Shown: positions 9,543 through 17,275 of the stretch, piece after piece
Layout of the letters: each line of letters begins with the position of its first letter
Numbering within the stretch: the first letter of the stretch is position 1
NCBI GenBank assembly: GCA_016700175.1
Contig: CP065003.1
Coordinates: 940,001-1,004,000 of the forward strand
DNA from: Acidobacteriota bacterium
Lineage (GTDB): Bacteria > Acidobacteriota > Blastocatellia > Pyrinomonadales > Pyrinomonadaceae
DNA length: 64,000 nucleotides
Reading direction: 5' to 3'
Program-made: the position numbers and the translations under genes
Notes under the pieces: model-generated
What the model was told of the DNA's origin: nothing
The model's input: the letters and a program-made list of their open reading frames with translations, nothing else
Database searches by the model: none

Positions 9543-10241
9543 TTACGTATTGGCGATCGGTGCTTCCGGATTGCTTCGGAAAAATGAAAGCAGAAGCTCG
9601 TAGATGTCTTCCCTAACAGGATTTGTGTCTGTGTCTGTCAACGCATAGAACTCAGAGGTGAGTTCATCAAGAAGCTTTGGCTCCCGCTCGTTGACTTTGT
9701 TTAACTGCTCATTTCTCGTTATTCGGTCAGAGGGGACGTAACCTTCCGGGAACGCGCCAGCCGCTTTCGAGAACAGCCTCACCGAATGTGTGGCACCGAC
9801 TTTCAGGAGAGCCTGTAGTGTTTCGTGCGAGTGATTACCGGAAGAGTTAGAAAAGAACTGGTGCAGTCCCCCGTTTAGGACTTCGGCGTTAAACAGATTT
9901 ACCAGATAGATCGCCCTCGCTTCGGGCGAAAGTGCGTCAATGTTCTCGTCCTCATCAGTCCCTGAGAACACCGTTTCGCAGATTACGAGCCAAAGAACCC
10001 CTAGCGGATCTTCTTCGGTTACAAAGTCGGCGAATATTGGATTTGGAGTTTGGAGGATTCGAAGTCGTGCGGCCTCGTTAACCTTTTCAAGTCGCCGACG
10101 CTCCGCATACCATTTTTTGTTCTCTTCGATCTCGGCTCTTGTTCCACGTTTGCAGGGAATGCACTTGCCCCCCGTTTTCGCTGCTGTTGCATTGAGCATT
10201 CCTGCGCCGCAATCAACGCAATGCGTTTCGTCGATAGTCAT
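9543..10241 (-). CDS. DUF4375 (DMP19-like) domain protein with N-terminal zinc-binding motif
   Basis: 232 residues from ATG 10241 (MTIDETHCVDCGAG); an in-frame upstream start at 10301 has no better ribosome site. Residues 8-32 hold CVDCG...GGKCIPCKRG, a CxxC-CxxC zinc-binding pattern. The C-terminal two thirds resembles DUF4375/DMP19-type proteins: YLVNLFNAEVLNGGLHQFFSNSSG followed by HETLQALLKVGA. Such domains are often found among immunity-type or phage-associated small genes, and function is unproven. It stands among other small genes and repeats. Confidence 0.6.
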   Translation of the reverse strand: MTIDETHCVDCGAGMLNATAAKTGGKCIPCKRGTRAEIEENKKWYAERRRLEKVNEAARLRILQTPNPIFADFVTEEDPLGVLWLVICETVFSGTDEDENIDALSPEARAIYLVNLFNAEVLNGGLHQFFSNSSGNHSHETLQALLKVGATHSVRLFSKAAGAFPEGYVPSDRITRNEQLNKVNEREPKLLDELTSEFYALTDTDTNPVREDIYELLLSFFRSNPEAPIANT

Positions 10242-10313
10242 TGTAATGGAAAGAGACCCAAGAGTTACCCGCCGTCTTTGGTAAAGGTTGCGCGACCCCA
10301 TTTAAAGATGTTG

Positions 10314-10345
10314 CCGGCTCGCGACAAGCTGAAGTTTATCGGACA
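10314..10345 (+). repeat. Module C palindromic repeat
   Basis: CGGCTCGCGACAAGCTGAAG followed by TTTATCGGACA, a copy of the window-wide module C whose core AAGCTGAAGCTT is a small stem-loop. It lies in the gap between the DUF4375-like gene and the EF-Tu-domain-like gene. Confidence 0.6.
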
Positions 10346-10385
10346 CTTTTTTGATCGATGCTGTCTTGAACGCCTCAACCCGCAG

Positions 10386-10751
10386 TTAGTCTCCGTCGTC
10401 GTGCAAACTCAAGATCTTGGTAACAGTACACTCAGCGACCCTACGCTGGCCCTCGCATAAATGAAACCGTACACCTTCCCGGATACGCTGACCATGGACT
10501 GTCTTACGTAACTCATCGTTGATGACGTAAAAACACGCTTTGGAAATCTGCTGGATCACAGCGCCCTGCTGCAACTCATGCCCGTCGTCGTCAATGAACC
10601 GAGGCCAGACCATCCAGGATTGCCCAGCCGGATCCTCTTTGTACCGGATGTCCGGACGATAATATCCCTGGCGGGGCGATCCCTTTCGGCCGCCTTCTTC
10701 CGGCGACAGAAACCGAACTTCAGCTTCGAAATCTGGCGATCGACTGCTCAT
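10386..10751 (-). CDS. Small protein resembling EF-Tu domain III
   Basis: 121 residues from ATG 10751, which is preceded by GGGAAG at a suitable distance; an alternative ATG at 10790 lacks a ribosome site. The pattern DFEAEVRFLSPEEGGRK...GYYRPDIRY at the start and EGVRFHLCEGQRRVAECTVTKIL at the end follows the beta-barrel domain III of EF-Tu (TGGR...GYRPQFY; FAIREGGRTVGAGVVT-like). It has no GTPase domain. Stand-alone proteins of this shape are known but uncharacterised. Cellular role unknown. Confidence 0.55.
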   Translation of the reverse strand: MSSRSPDFEAEVRFLSPEEGGRKGSPRQGYYRPDIRYKEDPAGQSWMVWPRFIDDDGHELQQGAVIQQISKACFYVINDELRKTVHGQRIREGVRFHLCEGQRRVAECTVTKILSLHDDGD

Positions 10752-10825
10752 ACGAATTTCTTCCCGCGGAATGGTTGGATCATACGGCATCGTTTGCTGC
10801 GGGCGGATTCAATCAGCTGTTGGTC

Positions 10826-11164
10826 TTATGAGGTTCTTGGGCGCTTCGTCCCCAAGAACTCAAACTCGTGCTGCAGACCAACTCCGAGAGATCCATCAAT
10901 TACGTATCTATACCCGATAGCAATAAATTCGCCATTAGTCTCGGCTTGCACAATTATGACGGGGCTCTCTTCTTTTGTGTCCTCATCGATATGAAAGGCA
11001 TATTGAGGAATTGTGATATCGACTAGCTCACCCTCATAATGCCCCTGATCATCTTGAAGCGCGAAAACCGCCACACCATTATCGATATCCTCTACGGTCG
11101 CGGTGCGGTCGGACAAATACCCTGATTCCGGCAGTTCAGGCCAAGTAATTTGATCGTTTGTCAT
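10826..11164 (-). CDS. Hypothetical protein, 112 residues
   Basis: Starts at ATG 11164 (MTNDQITWPELPESGYL); two further in-frame codons upstream end in a TTG. It is acidic, with no signal peptide or membrane segment, and alternating beta-type segments (GVAVFALQDDQGHYEGELVDITIPQYAF). I do not recognise the family. It sits in a run of small minus-strand genes that look like an accessory cassette. Composition is typical of a soluble cytoplasmic protein. Confidence 0.5.
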   Translation of the reverse strand: MTNDQITWPELPESGYLSDRTATVEDIDNGVAVFALQDDQGHYEGELVDITIPQYAFHIDEDTKEESPVIIVQAETNGEFIAIGYRYVIDGSLGVGLQHEFEFLGTKRPRTS

Positions 11165-11284
11165 AAGCAAGAATCTATCCGGCAGCGCAGATCACATATT
11201 AGCGAAATTGGGTTCATTTACCTCCATCCCGGCAGCAATTGCCGCTCACTTCGCGCCGCGAAGCCCTAACATGCTAACCACGTT

Positions 11285-11665
11285 CTACCCCTCGCGAGAC
11301 GACAAAGCATAGGCGACGGCGCCTACGATTAGGCAAACCAGAGCGACCAGATCGGCGAAGAATACCTGCCCGATCTGTGCGTTGTAACCGCCCACTGACC
11401 AGGCCAGAACCAGAAACGACAATACACTAACGAAGCCCGCAACGAACGCGGCGAGCTGAACGGCCGGCCTGAACGCCGCGTAGAGCAGAAACACTCCAAG
11501 CAAACCGAACAGCACCGCCCGATGCCGCATAAGGATCGCGAGGTTCGGTTCGTCGAACCGGATCCCGTAAAGCGAACTCAGCCGCTCGCCTCCGATCACG
11601 CCCGAGAGCGGCAGCAGATGAATGATCGCGACGACGATCAGCATTACGGAAACGAGGTAGCGCAT
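11285..11665 (-). CDS. Small four-helix membrane protein
   Basis: 126 residues from ATG 11665. Four hydrophobic segments are visible (about residues 4-24, 48-66, 70-92 and 99-122), with a short charged loop ERLSSLYGIRFDEPNLAILMRHRA between the first two. The order and spacing suggest a compact inner-membrane protein. The family resembles small uncharacterised membrane proteins of environmental bacteria. No active-site motif is visible and no function is assigned. Confidence 0.6.
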   Translation of the reverse strand: MRYLVSVMLIVVAIIHLLPLSGVIGGERLSSLYGIRFDEPNLAILMRHRAVLFGLLGVFLLYAAFRPAVQLAAFVAGFVSVLSFLVLAWSVGGYNAQIGQVFFADLVALVCLIVGAVAYALSSREG

Positions 11666-11732
11666 AGAAGGCCTTTAAGGACGAAGCCAAATAAAAGTGG
11701 TTCCGGTATTCACCAATAGCCAGGAGAAGATG

Positions 11733-11972
11733 TTACTCGGACTCAAGCTCCAGCAATGGAAGAAGAATCTCCCGCCAGTCTTCGATCGATCCCATGACCC
11801 CGTTGATTTCAAGTGTTCCCTCCCCGTAGTAGATCTCAACAGATTCGTCACAACACCCGCACTTAAACAGGTAGCGCGGGGATCGCTTGCCATTTCCTTT
11901 GCGGTGATAAACACGGATCTGGAAACTGCCCTCGGGCCGAATATTCGCCTTCTCGTTTGAACGCATAGTCAT
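11733..11972 (-). CDS. Hypothetical protein with CGCC motif, 79 residues
   Basis: Small protein with FKCGCCDESVEIYYGEGTLE in the middle; the vicinal cysteines could bind metal, but only three are present. Its ATG (11972-11970) overlaps the TGA of the upstream DUF2310-like gene in an ATGA junction, which argues for translational coupling and for the ORF being real. The C-terminus (SIEDWREILLPLLELE) is helical. No family recognised. Confidence 0.5.
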   Translation of the reverse strand: MTMRSNEKANIRPEGSFQIRVYHRKGNGKRSPRYLFKCGCCDESVEIYYGEGTLEINGVMGSIEDWREILLPLLELESE

Positions 11973-12790
11973 TTCGACTTCTTAAATTCACCGATTCGCG
12001 CGTGTCGCTCGTCCTCGTATGAGTCGGCGCGGTGAGACACGAGTCGGCAGCGCTCACAGCGAAAATGAAAATCCCAGAACGGACGTTCATCGACCACACC
12101 GTCCGACAAATGCCATTCGCCGCCGCAACCGGGACACAGCCGTACCGCTTCGCCTTTATTACGGCCCCAGTATCGTTTCAAGTAATAGTATGTCGGTATG
12201 TTCGTAGCCCTCTCGACCTCGGCGCAGAGTTCACGACCTCTCATGGATAAATTGCTTGTCGGATCGGCGAGTTGTTTGTATGCGGGCATCTCAAGCGCTG
12301 CGGAGTCCAGCCAGATGTAATCGTGATAGTTGTACGAGCGAGACCAAAAATGGATGCTCTCGCGGGTAAGTTCCGGGAGGGGAAGCAGATACAACGGCAT
12401 CGGGCGGCCCGTATCCCCACTGCAGATCGGCGACTTATCATCAAACGCATGTGTGAAGAGATAAAAGGAGTCTGACCGTTTCCAAGCCGGGAACCGCTTG
12501 GGGACATCATCCTCAATTATTTCGCACTTTGGCGGATGTCCGAACCCCTCGACGACAGAATCAAGGCTCTTCCTGGCCCATTCGGAATTGTGACGTGCGG
12601 CCAGGGAATCAGGTCGTGCGAGATGTGCGTACACCACGAGCATTGCGTCGTGCCACGAGAACAGATACTCGCCATAAATTTGACCGTTTCTGATCAACGC
12701 ACCGAGATACCATTCTGCGGCGTCTTCAAGAGCATCGCGTTCGCGCGGCTTTCCGCAATCGGAACCAAATGTGAGTCTAGCGAGAAACAT
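11969..12790 (-). CDS. DUF2310 family zinc-ribbon protein
   Basis: 273 residues from ATG 12790. The C-terminal part contains LCPGCGGEWHLSD...FHFRCERCRLVS, two CxxC pairs forming a zinc ribbon, as in DUF2310 proteins described as possibly nucleic-acid binding. The N-terminal half has aromatic-rich segments (YLFSWHDAMLVVY, IHFWSRSYNYHDYIWLDS). It overlaps the following CGCC gene by 4 bases (ATGA). Homologues tend to occur among small accessory genes. Function unproven. Confidence 0.65.
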   Translation of the reverse strand: MFLARLTFGSDCGKPRERDALEDAAEWYLGALIRNGQIYGEYLFSWHDAMLVVYAHLARPDSLAARHNSEWARKSLDSVVEGFGHPPKCEIIEDDVPKRFPAWKRSDSFYLFTHAFDDKSPICSGDTGRPMPLYLLPLPELTRESIHFWSRSYNYHDYIWLDSAALEMPAYKQLADPTSNLSMRGRELCAEVERATNIPTYYYLKRYWGRNKGEAVRLCPGCGGEWHLSDGVVDERPFWDFHFRCERCRLVSHRADSYEDERHARIGEFKKSK

Positions 12791-13158
12791 TGTGCATTAA
12801 GCCGCTTTTCCGAGCTCGATCAATCCTTCAACACCTTCCGTATAGAGCAGCGCTATGCGCTGCATCTTTTAACGCGAACTTCAGTTTGCGCCGCGCGAAT
12901 GCGCGGGATCACCTTACCGAGAGCCGTTTTCCAACTGAATTCCGGGACTCCAGCCTCGTTTCGAGCCGTTACCGGCTCGCGACAAGCTGAAGCTTATCGG
13001 ACACCCGAGCCGAAAAACCCACACACGTCCCCGTTTAGAGCAGCGCTCTGCGCTGCAATGGCCGGCGAAGCCGGTCGAAGGCGGAACGCCCGCGTCCCGC
13101 GGGCATTGAGCGCAGCGAAGACATCGCACCGCAGGTCACAGTTTATTGAAGGGCTTTT
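12791..13158. repeat. Intergenic repeat block (modules A, B, C)
   Basis: No gene seen. In order: a diverged module A (12843-12863, AGAGCAGCGCTATGCGCTGC), module B (12871-12906), a spacer of about 60 bases, module C (12971-13004), a second module A (13032-13055), then short palindromes GGCCGGCGAAGCCGG (13059-13073) and CCCGCGTCCCGCGGG (13089-13103). Each module is itself a small stem-loop. Confidence 0.65.
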
Positions 13159-13485
13159 TCAGGCGTCACCCGACTCACCAGTCTTGGTGTCCGAAAGGTC
13201 ATCCGTAAACCCTGCATACTCCGAGATAAACAGACTCATCCCCAGATCGGCCATTCGCCTCAAGGTCTCGGGGCCAAACTCCGGGCCTCCTCCACCAGCG
13301 TCACGTCTCCACCCGACGGAAATGGCTGCGACGTATTGGGCGGGTTCAAGTTCGTCGGAACATTCCTCGAGCCAATCAGAAAGAGCTCCCCCTTGCGGTG
13401 CAAGTTCCCATTCATCGTCACACAGCCAGGCGAGGTACTCGTCTTCTTCTCCCTCGATGGTCACGCGGTAAATACTCACGGGCAT
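13159..13485 (-). CDS. Hypothetical protein, 108 residues
   Basis: ATG at 13485. A small acidic soluble protein (MPVSIYRVTIEGEEDEYLAWL...), with a tryptophan-containing N-terminal half and a glycine-rich linker (DAGGGGPEFG) before SLFISEYAGF. Two beta-rich halves are plausible. I do not recognise the family. Its size, acidity and surroundings resemble immunity-type proteins, but no toxin gene is visible next to it. Confidence 0.45.
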   Translation of the reverse strand: MPVSIYRVTIEGEEDEYLAWLCDDEWELAPQGGALSDWLEECSDELEPAQYVAAISVGWRRDAGGGGPEFGPETLRRMADLGMSLFISEYAGFTDDLSDTKTGESGDA

Positions 13486-13604
13486 ATCGTTTCAGTATCG
13501 CTGACGATTCCGGCCGAACGGAGTTGTCAACTCTAAACTCAAACAGGCCTTATCCGAAACACTCCATAGAACCTTCGTCCGAGCATTTGGGCCTGACGAT
13601 CAGA

Positions 13605-14009
13605 TTACGATAACTCGTTCCATCCCAGGCCGGAACAGTCGTGACACAAAAGCCCGTCGGGCCGGATAGTGCCACGGTGCAACCAGCCGCCACCTTCGCA
13701 GGTATCGCAGTCCGGAGCGTCTGGCGGACGAACCGGGAGCAACTGCGCGAGAGCGGGAATGTGTTTCGATCCAAGCACCAGACACGCAATTTGCGCCAAT
13801 CGGCTACGATCGCGTGCCGGAGGCTCTTCGGTCGCGAGATCATACGTCTCCAAGAAGATGTCGCCGTCGGGCGAAATATAACAGTCGTAACCGATACTCC
13901 CACAGATATGAACCGCTTTCCCGTCTCATGAGAGAAGCGCGGGATTCGATTCCTTGGCTTTTTCAAGACGAGTCTGAATTTCAGATCTGAGTTCCGGTGG
14001 AAGTTCCAT
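13605..14009 (-). pseudogene. Small zinc-motif protein interrupted by an in-frame TGA
   Basis: One continuous frame from ATG 14009 to the stop at 13605 reads MELPPELRSEIQTRLEKAKE...PALLS, then TGA (13928-13926), then DGKAVHICGSIGYDCYISPD...ETYDL, and ends in CDTCEGGGWLHRGTI...CHDCSGLGWNEL. Both halves look coding. The C-terminal CxxC-CxxC resembles a DnaJ-type zinc motif. A TGG-to-TGA change (Trp) at residue 28 would explain the break. No SECIS-like hairpin follows, so selenocysteine is unlikely. The 3' part could still be translated from TTG 13853 (82 residues). Function unknown. Confidence 0.5.
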
Positions 14010-14097
14010 TGATCTGGCGGGTGATGCTCGAGTTTCAGGGCCATCTGCCGGCAGTTCCGCAAAGGAAAGGGCCGTTACTTGTCCGGGGCGGCGGAGT

Positions 14098-14901
14098 TCA
14101 GACTCCCAGATACAGCACCGTTACGATCACGACGTGGGCGAGCATGTGCGCGATCATCGCCGATTCCAGGCCCTTCTTCCAAAAAAGATAGCCGGCAACA
14201 AGGCCGAACAGCCCGTTTGCGACGACGATGTAGCTGACGACCGCCGCAGTGAAGTCGACATCCATTGCCCGGACCAGCGGCAGATGTCCCAAACCGAAAA
14301 GCAAAGATGAAACGATGATCGCACTTACAAAGCATGCGGCACGAGGTTTACCGTTCGCCTTTTGAATCAGCCGCCACGCCAGCCAGACAAGGAGCGTCAT
14401 CACACCCCATCTGAGCAGCAGTTCTTCAGTGATACCGCCGTATAGCACGCGCGTCGGGAATGGAAGCACTCCGTTCAACTGCTCGGCTCGCGACACGAAA
14501 GTCGGCGATAGGAACGGCTGCCACAACAGCCAAGTCAGCGCGATCCCGATGCCGCCCGCCAGACCGCCGATAATGCCGGGAACGATCTGCGGCTTCAGGT
14601 CCGCCAACGGTCTTCCTCCGCCGGCGAGCGCTTCGGCCGCCGGTGACGAAAGTCCTACTTTATCAGCCAGCGCAACGCCCACGACCACGGCGATCGAAAG
14701 CATAACCGAGGCTTGAAGGACGCTCAGGAGCTTCAATACAAACGGAGAAAATGTTGAGTTCGCACGCGCCTCGGCGGGAAGGTTTGCGAGCAAGGCGGAA
14801 AGGTCTACGAGCAGGAACGAGATCACCCCTGTCATACCCGCGATCAAGAGGATCACGAACAGCCTTGGTTTGAACCTCCTCATATTGCCCCCGGAGATCA
14901 T
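14098..14901 (-). CDS. CPBP family intramembrane metalloprotease
   Basis: 267 residues, multi-pass. The three Abi/CAAX-protease motifs are present in order: GGITEELLLRWG (EExxxR) near residue 155, FGLGHLP near 205 and MIAHMLAHVV near 250, which supply the glutamates and histidines for the zinc site. About seven to eight hydrophobic segments are visible. Known family roles: CAAX-type prenyl proteases and bacteriocin self-immunity proteins. Here the gene lies alone among small accessory genes, so an immunity-like role is possible but unproven. A second ATG at 14883 is an alternative start. Confidence 0.85.
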   Translation of the reverse strand: MISGGNMRRFKPRLFVILLIAGMTGVISFLLVDLSALLANLPAEARANSTFSPFVLKLLSVLQASVMLSIAVVVGVALADKVGLSSPAAEALAGGGRPLADLKPQIVPGIIGGLAGGIGIALTWLLWQPFLSPTFVSRAEQLNGVLPFPTRVLYGGITEELLLRWGVMTLLVWLAWRLIQKANGKPRAACFVSAIIVSSLLFGLGHLPLVRAMDVDFTAAVVSYIVVANGLFGLVAGYLFWKKGLESAMIAHMLAHVVIVTVLYLGV

Positions 14902-15036
14902 CCGAACCGATCAAGTTGAGGATTTATACATCATCCCGATGCCGATACCAAGAGACGCAGAGCCAGACACCGGCTCGCGACAAGCTTAAGCTTATCGGAC
15001 ATCCGCGCCGAAATCTCAAGCCGCGGGACACGCACC
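14902..15036. repeat. Module C and leader of the 144-bp element
   Basis: Module C copy (14969-15002, CGGCTCGCGACAAGCTTAAG then CTTATCGGACA). It is followed about 35 bases later by the complete 144-bp element. The same order (C-like sequence, about 35 bases, element) recurs before the copy at 17276, so the repeated unit is larger than the element itself. Confidence 0.55.
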
Positions 15037-15180
15037 CCGTTTAGAGCAGCGCTTTGCGCTGCCGAAGCCGTGCGCAGCACGGCTGAGTCATTAGGAAATT
15101 CAACCCAAACAACGAGTTATCGCTTTGATTTTCTCGGTCGCCTTCGACGACCGCCGCAGCGCGAAGCGCTGCTCTAAACG
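15037..15180. repeat. 144-bp MITE/REPIN-like element, copy 1
   Basis: Bounded by imperfect terminal inverted repeats: GTTTAGAGCAGCGCTTTGCG at the left and its reverse-complement counterpart GCGAAGCGCTGCTCTAAACG at the right end. The interior holds GCCGTGCGCAGCACGGC (a palindrome) and an AT-richer core (GAAATTCAACCCAAACAACG). It differs from the copy at 17276-17419 at only about 3-4 positions by eye. No coding capacity. It could be moved by a transposase in trans, which is inference. Confidence 0.7.
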
Positions 15181-15392
15181 CTGGGGGGATGCTTCGGTCT
15201 GAGCCGTGCTGCGCACGACTTCTGCAGCACAAAGCGCTGCGCTAAACGGTGGGGGTTTTTCTGTGGTCAGAGGCGTGCTGCGCACGGATTCTGCAGCGCA
15301 AGCGCTGCTCTAAAAAGAGCGTGATTTTGGGAGGATTCTTAAGGGCCCCTCGCTACCGCTCGGGGTGGTGATGGTGCCGGAGCTGAGGATCG
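15181..15392. repeat. Tandem tail units after the 144-bp element
   Basis: Two roughly 70-base units in tandem, each with GTGCTGCGCACG, then TTCTGCAGC, then an inverted module A (AGCGCTGCTCTAAA-like) at about 15225-15247 and 15290-15313. One related unit follows the second 144-bp copy at 17420-17490. A CTCGCTACCGCTC motif (15348-15360) is a partial module E. No gene seen. Confidence 0.5.
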
Positions 15393-15761
15393 CTAGTCCT
15401 TCTTGTCGCTCGAAAGCAGTGAGTAAACAAAAGCGACACAAATCCAGGTAACGATGATCAGAACTGCACTGGCACCTGCGGTCGCGAGCCCGCGCGCTCC
15501 TCTCAGGGTAAGATCTATCACAAGGATATATTGTGCAGCCCCAATGAGAAACGCTGCTGCGTACGGACCCTTCATCCGTCGGACCGCCCAATCGAACAGA
15601 AGCACCGAAAGCAAAGCGAAGATCAGAAGGTTCAACGCGGGAGGAACCAGCACAGCAGCGCCTTTGTCGGCCTCCTCGACGGGTCGGAACCAAAAAACGA
15701 CGCCGGCAAGAGTGGCGATGCACATCGTCACAAAAGCTCCTAAAATGGCTTTCCAGTTCAT
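15393..15761 (-). CDS. Small four-helix membrane protein
   Basis: 122 residues from ATG 15761, preceded by AGGTGAGA as ribosome site. Four hydrophobic segments (about residues 6-26, 38-58, 67-85 and 94-114) with short charged loops; the C-terminus SSDKKD is cytoplasmic-looking. A minority start GTG lies two codons upstream. No family motif is recognised. A tiny ORF (15764-15868) ends within the ribosome site, possibly coupling translation. Confidence 0.55.
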   Translation of the reverse strand: MNWKAILGAFVTMCIATLAGVVFWFRPVEEADKGAAVLVPPALNLLIFALLSVLLFDWAVRRMKGPYAAAFLIGAAQYILVIDLTLRGARGLATAGASAVLIIVTWICVAFVYSLLSSDKKD

Positions 15762-15763
15762 TC

Positions 15764-15868
15764 TCACCTGATCGTTGGCGGCAGTGACACGCGAGCGGCG
15801 TTTGCGACCGTCGCCCAGCCCCCGTTTTTATATTCGTATCTCGGGCGCGATTTCCGGAAGTCATGCAT
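15764..15868 (-). CDS. Possible 34-residue ORF or gene remnant
   Basis: ATG 15868 to TGA 15764. The frame stays open upstream without an ATG and reads KSSDYGFIQVNGQ before MHDFRKSRPRYEYKNGGW, which looks like protein-coding composition. It ends in the AGGTGAGAATG that also serves the next gene. It may be the 3' remnant of a decayed gene or a short leader. Evidence is only composition and position. Confidence 0.25.
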   Translation of the reverse strand: MHDFRKSRPRYEYKNGGWATVANAARVSLPPTIR

Positions 15869-15933
15869 TTGACCGTTCACCTGAATAAAGCCGTAATCGG
15901 AGGATTTCGTTATTGGACCCAATCCTCTTGAAT

Positions 15934-16281
15934 TCAACAAATCTCCAGCTCTGCCAACCGACCCGTGTCTTCGTTGATGTGAATGATCAGCATTCTACTG
16001 TCTTTAGTGGAAGAACAGACGATCGCTACAGATTTTCCAATCTCGAAGTTTTGGAACGTAACTGTATGGCACCTCGCTTCGCCGCAAGGACACTTGTCAA
16101 CAACTCGAAGTTCATCGATCTGCTGCAAGAAAGGCTGTGGATCAAGCGGCTGGTCGAGTTCCTTGGCTTTGTTCGTTTCAAGATCAACCCAGTTTCCCCC
16201 ACCAAAGTACTCGCCCGTTCTCAAAGTCTCAAGACCGAGAACCAACCACTCCCTTTCTTGTTCGGTCAACCGTCTGTTCAT
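15934..16281 (-). CDS. Hypothetical protein with CPCGEARC motif, 115 residues
   Basis: ATG 16281. A helical N-terminus (MNRRLTEQEREWLVLGLETL) is followed by QPFLQQIDELRVVDKCPCGEARCHTVTF, a cysteine cluster that could bind metal, and a beta-rich C-terminus (KSVAIVCSSTKDSRMLIIHINEDTG). Similar small proteins with a C-x-C-x(4)-C pattern occur as uncharacterised accessory genes. Function unknown. Confidence 0.55.
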   Translation of the reverse strand: MNRRLTEQEREWLVLGLETLRTGEYFGGGNWVDLETNKAKELDQPLDPQPFLQQIDELRVVDKCPCGEARCHTVTFQNFEIGKSVAIVCSSTKDSRMLIIHINEDTGRLAELEIC

Positions 16282-16520
16282 GGCTATAGATTTAGACTCT
16301 GATACCCTTAGAAAAACATTGCGCGATTACCATCTGACTTGAGCCTTGGCATGATCCTATTGCCTATTTGCCAGCATACATTTATCGAGACTGCTAAACG
16401 TGAACCGGCCAACTTCTTATTCGTCCGCCTTTCCGGGGGCCGCCACGAAGGCCTTCGGATCTTCACCGTCGCGATCTCGCCACTTCCCGCCTTGCGCAGC
16501 AACATCACCTCAAAGCGTAT

Positions 16521-16907
16521 CTATGCGCCAGGATTCGTGGGACCATAGATGACGCGCGCAAGTGCTGAACCGACCAGCCCGAAGAAGGCTGCAAAAACGA
16601 TGACAAAGACAAATGTAGCGACGAAGACGCTTGGAATCGCCTGATCAGGAGGAAGTGCACCGGGACCGATTTTCCAGGAGATATACCAGCCAAGTGTTGA
16701 GTCAACTATTTGTACGAGGATCGTGGCTGCGAGCGCACGACCAAGTCCCCACTGACGAAATGCTAAGAAGCCGATCGACGAATATATTAAGATTGAGCCC
16801 ACGATCGCAAAAGAATAAGAAAAGCCAAACCGGGCTGACGCAAGCGCGGCTGCCGTATCAAACGCCAAAACGACTAGTGCACCGACACCGACAAACTTCC
16901 AAAACAT
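16521..16907 (-). CDS. Small four-helix membrane protein
   Basis: 128 residues from ATG 16907, preceded by a strong ribosome site GGAGG at a good distance, which decides this start over the in-frame one at 17030. Four hydrophobic segments: residues 3-21, 30-50, 57-75 and 92-118. A cytoplasmic-type loop RQWGLGRA lies between the second and third. No catalytic motif and no family recognised. Confidence 0.6.
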   Translation of the reverse strand: MFWKFVGVGALVVLAFDTAAALASARFGFSYSFAIVGSILIYSSIGFLAFRQWGLGRALAATILVQIVDSTLGWYISWKIGPGALPPDQAIPSVFVATFVFVIVFAAFFGLVGSALARVIYGPTNPGA

Positions 16908-17275
16908 GTTTCGCGCCTCCAAGCAACAATTACTTACGTGCGATCGAGTGGAACCTATCCGCGAGATAACCTCAATTTTCCGATTAATCCGAGGAGCTCG
17001 GAACGAATAACCTCGTGAAGCATATGTCAAAGTTGCTCGAAGGCGCTACCTATGCGGGGTAGAATACAAGCAGGAATTCACTCTGCAAGATGAGGTCTGC
17101 GCTTATCAACACAATTTCGCGCGAACATCTATTCAGTACAATTTCTTGAGATTGATCGGAGAACCCGCGCCGGGCGGAAGTTTGTGACACGGGGCGGGCG
17201 AAGACGCCCGCGGTCCAAACGAGAAGCTTGAGAGTATCGGACATCATGTGGAAAACCGCGCCGCGAGCACGCACC
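16908..17275. other. Intergenic region without recognised gene
   Basis: From 16908 to about 17200 I see no convincing ORF, hairpin terminator or promoter. From 17218 the sequence becomes a diverged module C (GAGAAGCTTGAGAGTATCGG) that leads into the 144-bp element at 17276. Confidence 0.5.

Noticed and set aside
13926..13928. TGA as selenocysteine in the 13605-14009 gene
   Set aside because: No stem-loop follows within 16-37 nt, and the neighbouring residues (ALLS-TGA-DGK) do not resemble a redox motif. Trp-to-stop fits better.
13550..14062. A 170-residue frame overlapping the TGA-broken gene
   Set aside because: It is out of frame with the zinc motif and the coding-like N-terminus, has no domain pattern, and is explained by the interrupted gene.
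15181..15320. Tandem units that might suggest a CRISPR array
   Set aside because: Only two units, no constant repeat with unique spacers, no cas genes, and the same sequence is found singly at 17420.
16308..16508. A 66-residue minus-strand frame between small membrane and cysteine-motif genes
   Set aside because: No ribosome site, no conserved-looking pattern, and a composition rich in Arg and Pro typical of chance frames.
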